Assembly: GCA_964469165.1 (NCBI GenBank)
Contig: CAYXXZ010000005.1
Location: forward strand, 4,680-68,679
Direction of reading: 5' to 3'
DNA from: CAYXXZ01 sp964469165
GTDB taxonomy: Bacteria > Pseudomonadota > Gammaproteobacteria > Pseudomonadales > Porticoccaceae
Length of the DNA stretch: 64,000 nucleotides
Shown here: piece after piece, positions 1-7,224 of the stretch
Numbering within the stretch: position 1 is the stretch's first letter
Layout of the letters: each line of letters starts with the position of its first letter
Position numbers and translations under genes: made by a program
Notes under the pieces: model-generated
Databases searched by the model: none
Told to the model about the DNA's origin: nothing
What the model saw: only the letters and a program-made list of their open reading frames with translations

Positions 1-5
1 TGGGC

Positions 6-62
6 TCAGCCATCGTCGTACCTCGTTTGGAATTCAACATCATTATGCCGTTTGCAGAGCTG
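6..62 (-). pseudogene. Displaced gpsA-like 3' end fragment
   Basis: Read on the minus strand, this stretch ends NDVEFQTRYDDG and then stop. The intact GpsA of this window ends DDVEFRVKYDND and then stop. Aligned without gaps from the stop codon, about 39 of the first 55 bases match the 3' end of gpsA (6160 onward), and most differences fall at third codon positions. Similarity ends near position 60 and no upstream coding part follows, so this is a fragment and not a second gene. It has the same orientation as gpsA, so the two 3' ends form a direct repeat around the microcin cluster. A chance match or a short unrelated gene end is possible but unlikely given the aligned stop. Confidence 0.6.
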
Positions 63-171
63 CTGGTTGATCTCAGCTCCCCGGCACTCTGTGATTATAA
101 AGGGTTTTCATTGCTTACATCCGCCCGTAAAGCAGCTTGAATGCGCCCGGCCGCCATGAGAATGCTTCTTA

Positions 172-200
172 TTGACATTCGAAAACCCTGCTTATTAAAT
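172..200 (+). promoter_or_regulatory. Candidate sigma-70 promoter of the microcin operon
   Basis: TTGACA at 172-177 matches the -35 consensus exactly. With a 17-base spacer the -10 is TTAAAT (195-200), a weaker match. It lies about 40 bases upstream of the HlyD gene, and no other promoter-like site is obvious in 60-242. The -10 assignment is uncertain. Confidence 0.4.
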
Positions 201-242
201 GGCAGCGATCAAGACTTCCGGGCATGAAGCCCTACATTCTCT

Positions 243-1535
243 ATGGATGGACACAATCCCTCTCTGTTCCGCGCCGAGGCTCTCTCCTCGCAAAATTCAG
301 CGCATCTTGGACGCGTTCTGATCCATCAACCCTGGGGTTACACCGTCGCCGCCACCGTTTCAGGCATACTGATTCTGCTCGTCATCTCGTTTGCCTGGTT
401 CGGCACCTACACGCGCAAGACAACGGTCAGCGGCTTGTTGGTGCCGGCCGAGGGCGTACTGCGCCTGACGGCACCAGGAACGGGGACCCTGAGCCAGGTC
501 AATGTCACGGAGGGACAACGCGTCGAAGCCGGAGACCGCCTATTCATCCTCTCTGGTGAACGGCTATCAAGCAGTGGCGGCGTCCAGGAATCGATCGGCA
601 AACAATTGCATCGGCGCCTCGCTATCCTGAAACGCAACCATGTGCTGATCGATGATCGTCTGGCAGGTCAGATGCGCATGCTCGATAGCCGTCTGGCCAC
701 CATCGACGGAGAGTTGGAGCAATTCGCACAGGAAATCCGGCTCATCGCACGCCGTGAGGAACTCGCCAGAATGCAATTGCAACGGCAGCAGAAACTCGTT
801 GACGCCGGATTCATCGCCGCAGCTCAGCAACAGAAAGACGAGGCCGATCTACTGGTATTGCAAGGCCAGAGACAGGCCATCCAGCGCTCACGCACGAGCC
901 TCGAGCGTGAGCGCGTGGAACTGCAAGCACTGCGCCAGGACGCCAAATTGCGCCATCGCAGCGAAATAGCCGATCTCGACAACGGTCTGGCCATGATCAG
1001 ACAAGAGCAGGCGGAACATGAGGCGCGCACACAGCTGATCAGCACAGCGCCCTTCGCCGGCGTGGTGACCGGGCTGAACGTGCAGCGGGGCCAGCAGATC
1101 GCTGCCGGCTCCCTACTGGCCAGCCTAATCCCAGTGGATGCGCCACTGACGGCGCAACTCTACGCCACATCACGGCAGGCTGGCTTCATCGAAGAAGGAC
1201 AGCCCGTGCTCATGCGCTATGCAGCCTATCCCTACCAGAAATTCGGCATGGCCCGCGGCCAGGTGGACGAGGTGGCAAAAAGCCCCTACGCCCTTCAAGA
1301 ACTGCCACCTCACATCGCCAGTGCGGCGCAGCCTGCCGGTCCAATCCAGATTGGCGGCGAGCTTTTCTACCGAATCACTGTGAAACTCGACGCTCAAACC
1401 ATCGATGTCTATGGCCAGCGTCAACCATTGCAGGCCGGCATGGTGCTGGAAGCAGACGTCGTGCAAGACCGGCGCAGGATGTACGAATGGGCACTGGAGC
1501 CGCTCTATTCGGTAACCAGGAAAATGGCCCATTGA
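243..1535 (+). CDS. HlyD/CvaA-family periplasmic adaptor of a microcin exporter
   Basis: Membrane-fusion protein expected to bridge the inner-membrane C39 ABC exporter encoded at 4053-6158 and an outer-membrane TolC-like channel, which is not encoded here. The 430-residue chain has a short cytosolic N-terminus, one membrane span at about residues 33-55, a biotinyl-lipoyl-like half (PAEGVLRLTAPGTGTLSQ, about 68-85), a long Gln/Arg/Leu-rich coiled coil at about 120-265, and the second lipoyl half (STAPFAGVVTGLNVQRGQQI). Length and order fit the colicin V CvaA type. No strong ribosome site precedes the ATG. It is the first gene of a seven-gene same-strand run. The family is clear; the cargo assignment is inferred from the neighbouring precursor. 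Confidence 0.9.
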   Translation: MDGHNPSLFRAEALSSQNSAHLGRVLIHQPWGYTVAATVSGILILLVISFAWFGTYTRKTTVSGLLVPAEGVLRLTAPGTGTLSQVNVTEGQRVEAGDRLFILSGERLSSSGGVQESIGKQLHRRLAILKRNHVLIDDRLAGQMRMLDSRLATIDGELEQFAQEIRLIARREELARMQLQRQQKLVDAGFIAAAQQQKDEADLLVLQGQRQAIQRSRTSLERERVELQALRQDAKLRHRSEIADLDNGLAMIRQEQAEHEARTQLISTAPFAGVVTGLNVQRGQQIAAGSLLASLIPVDAPLTAQLYATSRQAGFIEEGQPVLMRYAAYPYQKFGMARGQVDEVAKSPYALQELPPHIASAAQPAGPIQIGGELFYRITVKLDAQTIDVYGQRQPLQAGMVLEADVVQDRRRMYEWALEPLYSVTRKMAH

Positions 1536-1564
1536 CAAGCTGTGGCACGGAAAGGAGCGTCCAT

Positions 1565-1762
1565 ATGAACATAACGGAGAGAGAACAGGATATTCTGAAA
1601 CTGCTGATCAGAGGCAAAACCAACAAAGAGATTGCGAGGGAACTGGATATAAGCCGTCATACCGTGCGGGATCATGTCTCATCCCTGCTGCGCAAACGAG
1701 GCGCGACCACTCGAACGGAACTGGTCTCCCGCCATATAAAGAATACCGAAGGGCACGATTGA
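1565..1762 (+). CDS. Stand-alone LuxR-type helix-turn-helix protein
   Basis: A 65-residue protein that is essentially only a LuxR/GerE DNA-binding domain: TEREQDILKLLIRGKTNKEI then ARELDISRHTVRDHVSSLLRK. No receiver or ligand-binding domain is present. The ATG at 1565 is chosen because AAAGGAG precedes it; an in-frame extension to 1487 would overlap the HlyD gene and has no such site. It begins 29 bases after the HlyD gene inside the microcin locus, so it is a likely local transcription factor. A palindrome 22 bases downstream (1784-1797) is a possible binding site. Its role in controlling microcin production is inference. Confidence 0.85.
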   Translation: MNITEREQDILKLLIRGKTNKEIARELDISRHTVRDHVSSLLRKRGATTRTELVSRHIKNTEGHD

Positions 1763-1783
1763 ATCACGCCAAACAGCCGCCCC

Positions 1784-1797
1784 CCTACATTTGTAGG
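1784..1797. promoter_or_regulatory. Palindrome CCTACATTTGTAGG, candidate operator
   Basis: A perfect 6-bp inverted repeat with a 2-base centre, directly after the LuxR-type HTH gene and upstream of the AT-rich microcin genes. LuxR/FixJ-type domains bind short dyads of this size. The stem is too short and lacks a T-tract, so a terminator is unlikely. Binding by the adjacent HTH protein is inferred from position only. Confidence 0.35.
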
Positions 1798-1940
1798 ATA
1801 TGCACATCAGCACAGCGCATCTACCATGAGCATGCACCAAGGAAAAAGACATTCGATCCTTAACACAATAAAATTTTTTATCTTCAATGGACTGAAAGCC
1901 AACAAGACGGTTGTTATGTTTAATTTCCCAAGAGATTTCA

Positions 1941-2255
1941 ATGAAAAGTTTCACCGCATCGTTTAGAAAAGCACTTTCTCGACCCAAGGTTGCTGCTTAT
2001 CTTGTGGAAGGCATGATTTTGAGTGTAGCACTCCTATCAATCAATGCATGCATAAATGGAGATTTTTTAGAAGCCACAACAACTTTTGGCATGTCCATGA
2101 TTCTTTGGAGTACGCTGGATCACCCAGAAAAACTTACCCAGCCAATAACCAAACTCAAGGAGTACCACAATGACGACGGCAACAACCAGCCATTCGAATC
2201 CATCGGATTTATTATCTTCATTTTTGGCTTGATAGGAGGAGCAATGAAAAACTGA
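1941..2255 (+). CDS. Small membrane protein of the microcin locus, unknown function
   Basis: A 104-residue protein I do not recognise. It has two hydrophobic segments, about residues 18-38 (AYLVEGMILSVALLSINACI) and about 86-102 (ESIGFIIFIFGLIGGAM), with a polar, Asp/Asn-rich stretch between them (EYHNDDGNNQPFE). The ATG at 1941 is preferred over one ten codons upstream because the mature-looking chain starts MKSFTASFRK and AAGAGA lies just upstream. It precedes the precursor gene by 57 bases. Base composition is AT-rich like the precursor and unlike HlyD. It could be an immunity protein, an accessory export factor or a second toxin component; nothing in the sequence decides. Confidence 0.65.
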   Translation: MKSFTASFRKALSRPKVAAYLVEGMILSVALLSINACINGDFLEATTTFGMSMILWSTLDHPEKLTQPITKLKEYHNDDGNNQPFESIGFIIFIFGLIGGAMKN

Positions 2256-2312
2256 CCAGAAATCACCCACTAACACTATGCACATGGACGCTATACAAAT
2301 CAGGAGAAAAAA

Positions 2313-2555
2313 ATGAGAGAGCTATCTTTGAATGAAATGGAGCTGGTCGCAGGAAGCGGCGCGGTAGACACAATGAATGCCACAATTACTGGTGGAGCTA
2401 CAGGTGCAGTCGCTTTAACCACATTAAGAGGCGTTGCTCTGGGCTCACGTCTAGGCATTATTGGGGCAGTTGGCGGAGGAATAATAGGATTTGCAGCGGG
2501 GGTATATGACTGGTACCAAGATGGAACCGATTATGGCGACGGGACAAATTACTAA
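2313..2555 (+). CDS. Class II microcin precursor with double-glycine-type leader
   Basis: An 80-residue prepeptide. The first 15 residues, MRELSLNEMELVAGS, match the double-glycine leader pattern (L-S-x-x-E-[LM]-x-x-V-x-G-[GS]) and closely resemble the colicin V leader MRTLTLNELDSVSGG. Cleavage by the C39 peptidase encoded at 4053 is expected after GS (residue 15). The 65-residue core has Thr-, Gly- and Ala-rich hydrophobic stretches (GIIGAVGGGIIGFAAGVYDW) and a polar tail YQDGTDYGDGTNY. It has no cysteine and no Ser-rich siderophore-attachment tail, so it is unlike microcins with catecholate modification. AGGAG lies 7 bases before the ATG. Precursor status is well supported; activity is unknown. 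Confidence 0.85.
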   Translation: MRELSLNEMELVAGSGAVDTMNATITGGATGAVALTTLRGVALGSRLGIIGAVGGGIIGFAAGVYDWYQDGTDYGDGTNY

Positions 2556-2593
2556 GGAGCAACTTCCACGACTTAACCTCTAGAGGCGGAACA

Positions 2594-2818
2594 ATGTCTT
2601 TAATTAATAATCGGGACAATCTGCTGAGTCAAGCAGCTATCTATACTTTCGGCCTGCTATCAACGATAGCATTAGCCTTTTCCATCTACTATCTTTTCCT
2701 CGGAATGCACAAAGATTCATTTATGTGCACACAAAGCATGCTACTTTCTTATATTCTGTATCGCGAGTTCAAGTGCTACAGGAATAAAAATAGCCAGCTG
2801 AAGACCAAAGATAACTGA
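2594..2818 (+). CDS. Small two-span membrane protein, candidate microcin immunity protein
   Basis: A 74-residue protein with a strong membrane span at about residues 13-36 (AAIYTFGLLSTIALAFSIYY), a second amphipathic or weak span at about 42-57 (MCTQSMLLSYILYREF), and a basic, Lys/Asn-rich C-terminal tail. AGAGGCGG lies upstream of the ATG. It begins 38 bases after the precursor gene. Class II microcin immunity proteins are usually small membrane proteins encoded next to the precursor, so position and topology support immunity. No sequence family is recognised, and the protein at 1941-2255 is an equal competitor for the role. Confidence 0.65.
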   Translation: MSLINNRDNLLSQAAIYTFGLLSTIALAFSIYYLFLGMHKDSFMCTQSMLLSYILYREFKCYRNKNSQLKTKDN

Positions 2819-2863
2819 CGATCAGGAAATTCTAAAATTCAATGAGTCAAGGGCTGCAAATCC

Positions 2864-4021
2864 ATGGAAGGCAAAGCAGGTATTAATTTTTTGGTTGACA
2901 AAAAAATATTCTTCTCCAATTATCTCTACAAAAAACCTTTTTTATTCAAGCAATCCGTACGAGGTGTAAATTTATCATGGGATAAAATCAGTGAGATCTA
3001 TGAACGAGCGGATGCTGCTGATCGAAGTTTCAAACTTATGTATGGATATGAGGTACCCAAGGCAGAGTATCTGGAATCCTACATCAACGTTGGAAAACTG
3101 GAGTATCGCTATATAAAGTCAGTGATCTACGACTATATGCGCAAAGGGGCAACCCTGGTATACAACCGGATTCGTAATGAACCTTTAGTGAGCACCCTCG
3201 CCCGTCAAGTCGCGCAATTTTCGAACGCTCAAGTGATTGCCAGTGGCTATGCAGCCTTTAGTGCCAAGTCCTCGTACCGATGTCATTGGGATACCCGCGA
3301 CGTATTTGCCATACAGCTAAAAGGAAGAAAGCGCTGGGTCCTCAAGGAGCCAAACTTCGAGCTTCCTCTATATATGCAGCAGACCAAGGATATGCCGGGC
3401 ATCAGTGAACCAGAAGAAATTTATTGGGACGTGATACTCGAAGCTGGTGATGTTCTCTATGTACCACGGGGCTGGTGGCATAACCCGCTGCCACTGGATG
3501 GTGAAACCTTTCACTTGGCGATTGGTACGTTCGCACCCACGGGCTTTGATTACCTCAATTGGTTGGTGCAATTGGCACCGACAATTTTGGATGGCAGACG
3601 TAATCTGCATGATTATGAAGAGAGCCAAGAGTCGTTAGAGTGCTTTGGTCGTGAAATTGGAAAGCTAATGTCGAACCGTGGCATTTTTGAAGATTTTATG
3701 GCGGCTTATATAGGCCAGCATCGAATAGAATCAAGGATTTCCCTGGGGGTACTAGGAAATAAAAAAATAAGCAGACTCGAAAAATCTCAGCAGGTACGAC
3801 TCAATGCGAACCAGCTCTACCAGTTTTCTAATGGCGTCATGATCGTCAATGGCAACAGACTCAATGTCGACAAAATTGGGCAGAGATTGATCATTCATTT
3901 ACATAATCACCATCTTTGCTCAGTAGACGGAATTATGACTGAATTCTCTGATTATCCTGCGAACAAGCTACACGACCTGCTGTTCCAGCTTGCCCTGAAT
4001 GATGTTATTGAGCTTACATGA
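2864..4021 (+). CDS. JmjC/cupin-like Fe(II)/2-oxoglutarate oxygenase in the microcin operon
   Basis: A 385-residue protein with a JmjC (cupin_4-like) core. HWD at residues 141-143 supplies the first His and Asp iron ligands, and GDVLYVPRGWWHNPLP supplies the distal His206. The segment QLKGRKRWVL (151-160) carries Lys/Arg candidates for 2-oxoglutarate binding. The N-terminus has the FFSNYLYKKPFLFK signature usual before JmjC cores of bacterial ribosomal-oxygenase-like proteins. The C-terminal 150 residues resemble the dimerisation and winged-helix tail of that group. It sits between the candidate immunity gene and the exporter. It may hydroxylate the precursor, or a host protein for self-protection; both are inference. 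The gene is AT-rich like the precursor region. Confidence 0.8.
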   Translation: MEGKAGINFLVDKKIFFSNYLYKKPFLFKQSVRGVNLSWDKISEIYERADAADRSFKLMYGYEVPKAEYLESYINVGKLEYRYIKSVIYDYMRKGATLVYNRIRNEPLVSTLARQVAQFSNAQVIASGYAAFSAKSSYRCHWDTRDVFAIQLKGRKRWVLKEPNFELPLYMQQTKDMPGISEPEEIYWDVILEAGDVLYVPRGWWHNPLPLDGETFHLAIGTFAPTGFDYLNWLVQLAPTILDGRRNLHDYEESQESLECFGREIGKLMSNRGIFEDFMAAYIGQHRIESRISLGVLGNKKISRLEKSQQVRLNANQLYQFSNGVMIVNGNRLNVDKIGQRLIIHLHNHHLCSVDGIMTEFSDYPANKLHDLLFQLALNDVIELT

Positions 4022-4052
4022 AAGCGCTTAAAAGCCCTGGAACCACCGATCC

Positions 4053-6158
4053 ATGCGCGCAATATTGCAAGCAGAAAGCCAGGAGTGTGGCCTGGCCTGC
4101 CTGGTCATGATTGCCTCCTACCACGGCCTGCATCTCGATTTGATGGCCCTACGCAGACGCTTCTCCATCTCCATCAAGGGCACCAACCTGACACAATTGA
4201 TACGCCATGCGCAGCTCTTGGAATTTTCCAGCCGCCCGTTACGACTGGAGCTGGAAGAAATACCCAAACTGCGACTACCGTGCATCCTGCACTGGAACCT
4301 GAACCATTTCGTGGTTCTGGAAAAAATCCGTGGCAAGCAATTGGTGCTTCTTGATCCTGCCTCCGGCCGCCGAGTGGTGCCTATCAACGAAGCCTCTCAC
4401 CATTTTACGGGCGTTGCTCTGGAATTGACGCCCAACGCCGCATTCCGTCCCGCGCAGGAGAAGACGAGACTGAAGCTGCGCGACCTGACCGGGCGAATCG
4501 TTGGCCTCAAACGTGCTTTGGGTAATATTTTCGTGCTGGCTCTGGCGCTTGAATTCATGGCACTACTATCACCGCAAGTGACACAATGGGTCGTGGACGG
4601 CGCTTTGGTTTCCGCTGACTACGACTTGTTGCTGTTAGCCGTGCTGGGCGGGTGTCTGCTGACACTGACCGACTTCGTGCTACGCATGGCGCAAGGGTGG
4701 ATGGGATTGCGCCTGAACCAGCAGCTCGCGCTGCAATGGTCAGGTAATCTGTTCGGTCATCTGTTGCGCCTGCCCTGGCCTTTTTTCGAGAAGCGCCATC
4801 TTGGGGACATCACCGCACGCTTCCAGTCCCTCGCAGCCATTCGCAACGTGTTGACCAGTGGCGCCATTACCGCGGTGCTGGACGGTCTGGTAATGCTGGT
4901 CACCCTGGGCATGATGCTGCTCTACAGTAAAGCCCTGACGGGCATCGTGCTGACCGCCCTGGCGCTCTACGGCCTGCTGCGTCTGGCATTCTACCAGCCG
5001 TTGCGCACCGCCTCTGAAGAGCGCATCGTGCTGGCGGCGCGGGAAAATTCCTACTTTCTTGAAACCATCCGCGCGGTGCAGCCCCTCAAACTGTTCAACG
5101 CCACGCCACTGCGTCTCGCTACCTGGCAAAACATGATAGCTGATGTACAGAACCGCGACGTGACAACCCAGAAAATGCTGCTGGCCTTCGCCAGTATCAA
5201 CACCCTGGTCTTCGGCCTGGAGGGAATGTTGCTGCTTTATATCGGCGGCAGCGCGGTGCTGGAGCGCAGCCTCTCCCTGGGCATGCTGCTGGCATTCATT
5301 GCCTATAAAAGCCAGTTCACCGCCCGCGCCAGCAAGTTGATCGACCTGGGTGTGGAAATCAGGATGCTGACACTGCACGCCGAGCGCCTGGCCGATATCG
5401 CCCTCGAACCGGCGGAAGCCGAGAGTGTGATGGAAACCGATCTGGCGCGGATCGAGCCACGCCTCGAGTTGCGGAATGTCTCATTCCGCTACGCCGAGGG
5501 TGAGCCCTGGGTGATTCGCAATGTGTCACTGACCATCGAGGCCGGCGATTCGGTCGCCCTGGTGGGCCGCTCGGGTTGCGGCAAGTCCACGCTGTTCAAA
5601 CTGATCCTGGGACTGCTGACGCCGACCGAGGGCGACATCCTGATCGGCAACATTCCTATCCGCCAACTGGGGCCGGAAGCGCTGCGCAGTCTGGTGGGTG
5701 CGGTGATGCAGGAGGACCAGTTGCTGGCCGGCTCCCTGGCGGAAAACATCGCCTGTTTCGATCCCCAAGCGCACCAGGAACGTATCGAGGAAGCGGCCCG
5801 GCAGGCTCATATACACAAGGCGATCATACGCATGCCGATGGGTTATCAAACCCTGGTTGCAGAGATGGGCAGCGGCCTGTCCGGTGGGCAGCGGCAAAGA
5901 ATATTGCTGGCCCGGGCACTCTACAAGCAGCCCAAAATTCTGGCCCTGGACGAGGCCACCAGTCACCTTGACTTGCACAGCGAGCAACACGTGATACAGG
6001 CCCTGGGCCAGTTACCGGGGACTCGCATCACCATCGCACACCGCCGTGAGACCGTCGCCCTGGCTCGTCGCCTGGTATGCCTGGATAAAGGCGCGATCGT
6101 TGAGGACGTGCGCCTGGACGATATGCAGACCAGCAGTCCCGCCGGTAAGCAGCCCTGA
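4053..6158 (+). CDS. C39 peptidase-containing ABC exporter (microcin maturation and export)
   Basis: A 701-residue bifunctional transporter. The N-terminal C39 bacteriocin-processing peptidase shows Gln10, catalytic Cys12 (QECGLACL), His85 (LNHFVVLE) and Asp101 (LDPASG). A six-span exporter domain follows at about 150-440, then an ATPase with Walker A GRSGCGKST (about 505-513), signature LSGGQ (609-613) and Walker B ILALDEA (Asp633, Glu634). It should remove the GS leader of the precursor encoded at 2313 and export the core together with the HlyD protein. The stop codon ends one base before the convergent gpsA stop, at the inferred island edge. GC content is higher than in the precursor genes. 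Confidence 0.95.
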   Translation: MRAILQAESQECGLACLVMIASYHGLHLDLMALRRRFSISIKGTNLTQLIRHAQLLEFSSRPLRLELEEIPKLRLPCILHWNLNHFVVLEKIRGKQLVLLDPASGRRVVPINEASHHFTGVALELTPNAAFRPAQEKTRLKLRDLTGRIVGLKRALGNIFVLALALEFMALLSPQVTQWVVDGALVSADYDLLLLAVLGGCLLTLTDFVLRMAQGWMGLRLNQQLALQWSGNLFGHLLRLPWPFFEKRHLGDITARFQSLAAIRNVLTSGAITAVLDGLVMLVTLGMMLLYSKALTGIVLTALALYGLLRLAFYQPLRTASEERIVLAARENSYFLETIRAVQPLKLFNATPLRLATWQNMIADVQNRDVTTQKMLLAFASINTLVFGLEGMLLLYIGGSAVLERSLSLGMLLAFIAYKSQFTARASKLIDLGVEIRMLTLHAERLADIALEPAEAESVMETDLARIEPRLELRNVSFRYAEGEPWVIRNVSLTIEAGDSVALVGRSGCGKSTLFKLILGLLTPTEGDILIGNIPIRQLGPEALRSLVGAVMQEDQLLAGSLAENIACFDPQAHQERIEEAARQAHIHKAIIRMPMGYQTLVAEMGSGLSGGQRQRILLARALYKQPKILALDEATSHLDLHSEQHVIQALGQLPGTRITIAHRRETVALARRLVCLDKGAIVEDVRLDDMQTSSPAGKQP

Positions 6159-6159
6159 C

Positions 6160-7188
6160 TCAATCGTTGTCGTACTTCACACGAAATTCAACATCGTCAT
6201 TCTGTTCGGAGAGCATCATCTTCGACATCACTTCTTTCACCGACTTGCCGTTGTAAAGGATATCGTAGAGTGCGCTGGCCAGTGGCATGTAAACGCCGAG
6301 TTCGTCCGCTTTTTCCTTGACCAGCTTGGTGGTTTTCACGCCTTCGGCCACTTGTCCAATCGCCGCAACCGCCTCGTCGAGACTCTTGCCCTCGACCAGA
6401 GCCTCCCCGACACGAAAGTTGCGGCTCAGGTGTGACGTACAGGTGACGATCAGATCGCCCACGCCGCTCAGGCCGAGAAACGTCATGGGGTCGGCCCCGA
6501 GGCGAGCGGCGAAGCGGGTCATCTCCGCAAGGCTGCGGGTGATCAGCACACTCATGGTGTTCTGACCCACCTTCATGGCGGAGGCCACACCCGCTTCGAT
6601 GGCATAGATGTTCTTCAAGGCGCCCGCCAGTTCCACCCCGTAGCGGTCGCGGTTGGCATAAACGCGGAAGTAGCGCGTCGCAAGAATCTCCTGCACCGTC
6701 TTGCACAGCTCGGCATCCTCGCTGGCAATAACGGTAGCCGTGATCTGGCGCTGCGCGATCTCCAGCGCCAGGTTGGGGCCGCTGATCACGCCCACCCTGG
6801 GCTTGTCGAGAATTTCCTCGAGAATCTGGCTCATGAGCTTGAAGGAGCCTTCCTCGATGCCCTTGGCGGAGCTGACCAGGATACTGTCCGGGCGAAGGAG
6901 TGGCGCGGCCTGCTGCGCCACGTCGCGAAACGCCTTGCTGGGTACCGAAAAGAAGACCACATCGGCACCGCGCAACGCTTCACTCATGTCGCTGGTGATG
7001 TGCAGGCTGTCTTCCAGGCGATAGCCGGGCAGATAGGGTTTGTTCTCCCGCGTGTTCCGGCACTGCCCGGCATTCTCCGCGCTGCGCATCCACAGCGTCA
7101 CGGGGTAGCCGTTGCCGGCAATCATATTGGCGATCACCGTGCCGAAGCTACCGCCGCCAAGCACGGTGATCGTGGTGGTTTTTGTCAT
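6160..7188 (-). CDS. gpsA: Glycerol-3-phosphate dehydrogenase [NAD(P)+]
   Basis: Reduces dihydroxyacetone phosphate to sn-glycerol 3-phosphate in the cytosol for phospholipid synthesis. At 342 residues it is full length. The Rossmann loop GGGSFG lies at 11-16. Lys109 (SSAKG) and catalytic Lys192 (GALKNIYAIEAG) are in their usual contexts, and the C-terminal helical domain is complete. It is downstream of htpG on the same strand with a 36-base gap, so it may be co-transcribed. Its 3' end is repeated, diverged, at positions 6-62. An island that brought its own gpsA end would explain this, so the last 20 or so codons could be of foreign origin. Confidence 0.97.
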   Translation of the reverse strand: MTKTTTITVLGGGSFGTVIANMIAGNGYPVTLWMRSAENAGQCRNTRENKPYLPGYRLEDSLHITSDMSEALRGADVVFFSVPSKAFRDVAQQAAPLLRPDSILVSSAKGIEEGSFKLMSQILEEILDKPRVGVISGPNLALEIAQRQITATVIASEDAELCKTVQEILATRYFRVYANRDRYGVELAGALKNIYAIEAGVASAMKVGQNTMSVLITRSLAEMTRFAARLGADPMTFLGLSGVGDLIVTCTSHLSRNFRVGEALVEGKSLDEAVAAIGQVAEGVKTTKLVKEKADELGVYMPLASALYDILYNGKSVKEVMSKMMLSEQNDDVEFRVKYDND

Positions 7189-7224
7189 GCAGCCGCCAGA
7201 AAAGTGGACGTCGAACAGCGCGGA

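Noticed and set aside
2313..2555. Siderophore-type (class IIb, MccH47/MccM-like) microcin
   Set aside because: The core lacks the Ser-rich C-terminal attachment tail, and no glucosyltransferase or catechol-linking genes are nearby.
1..6158. Integrase or transposase that could have moved the microcin island
   Set aside because: None of the open frames in this stretch resembles a recombinase, so only the flanking duplication is reported.
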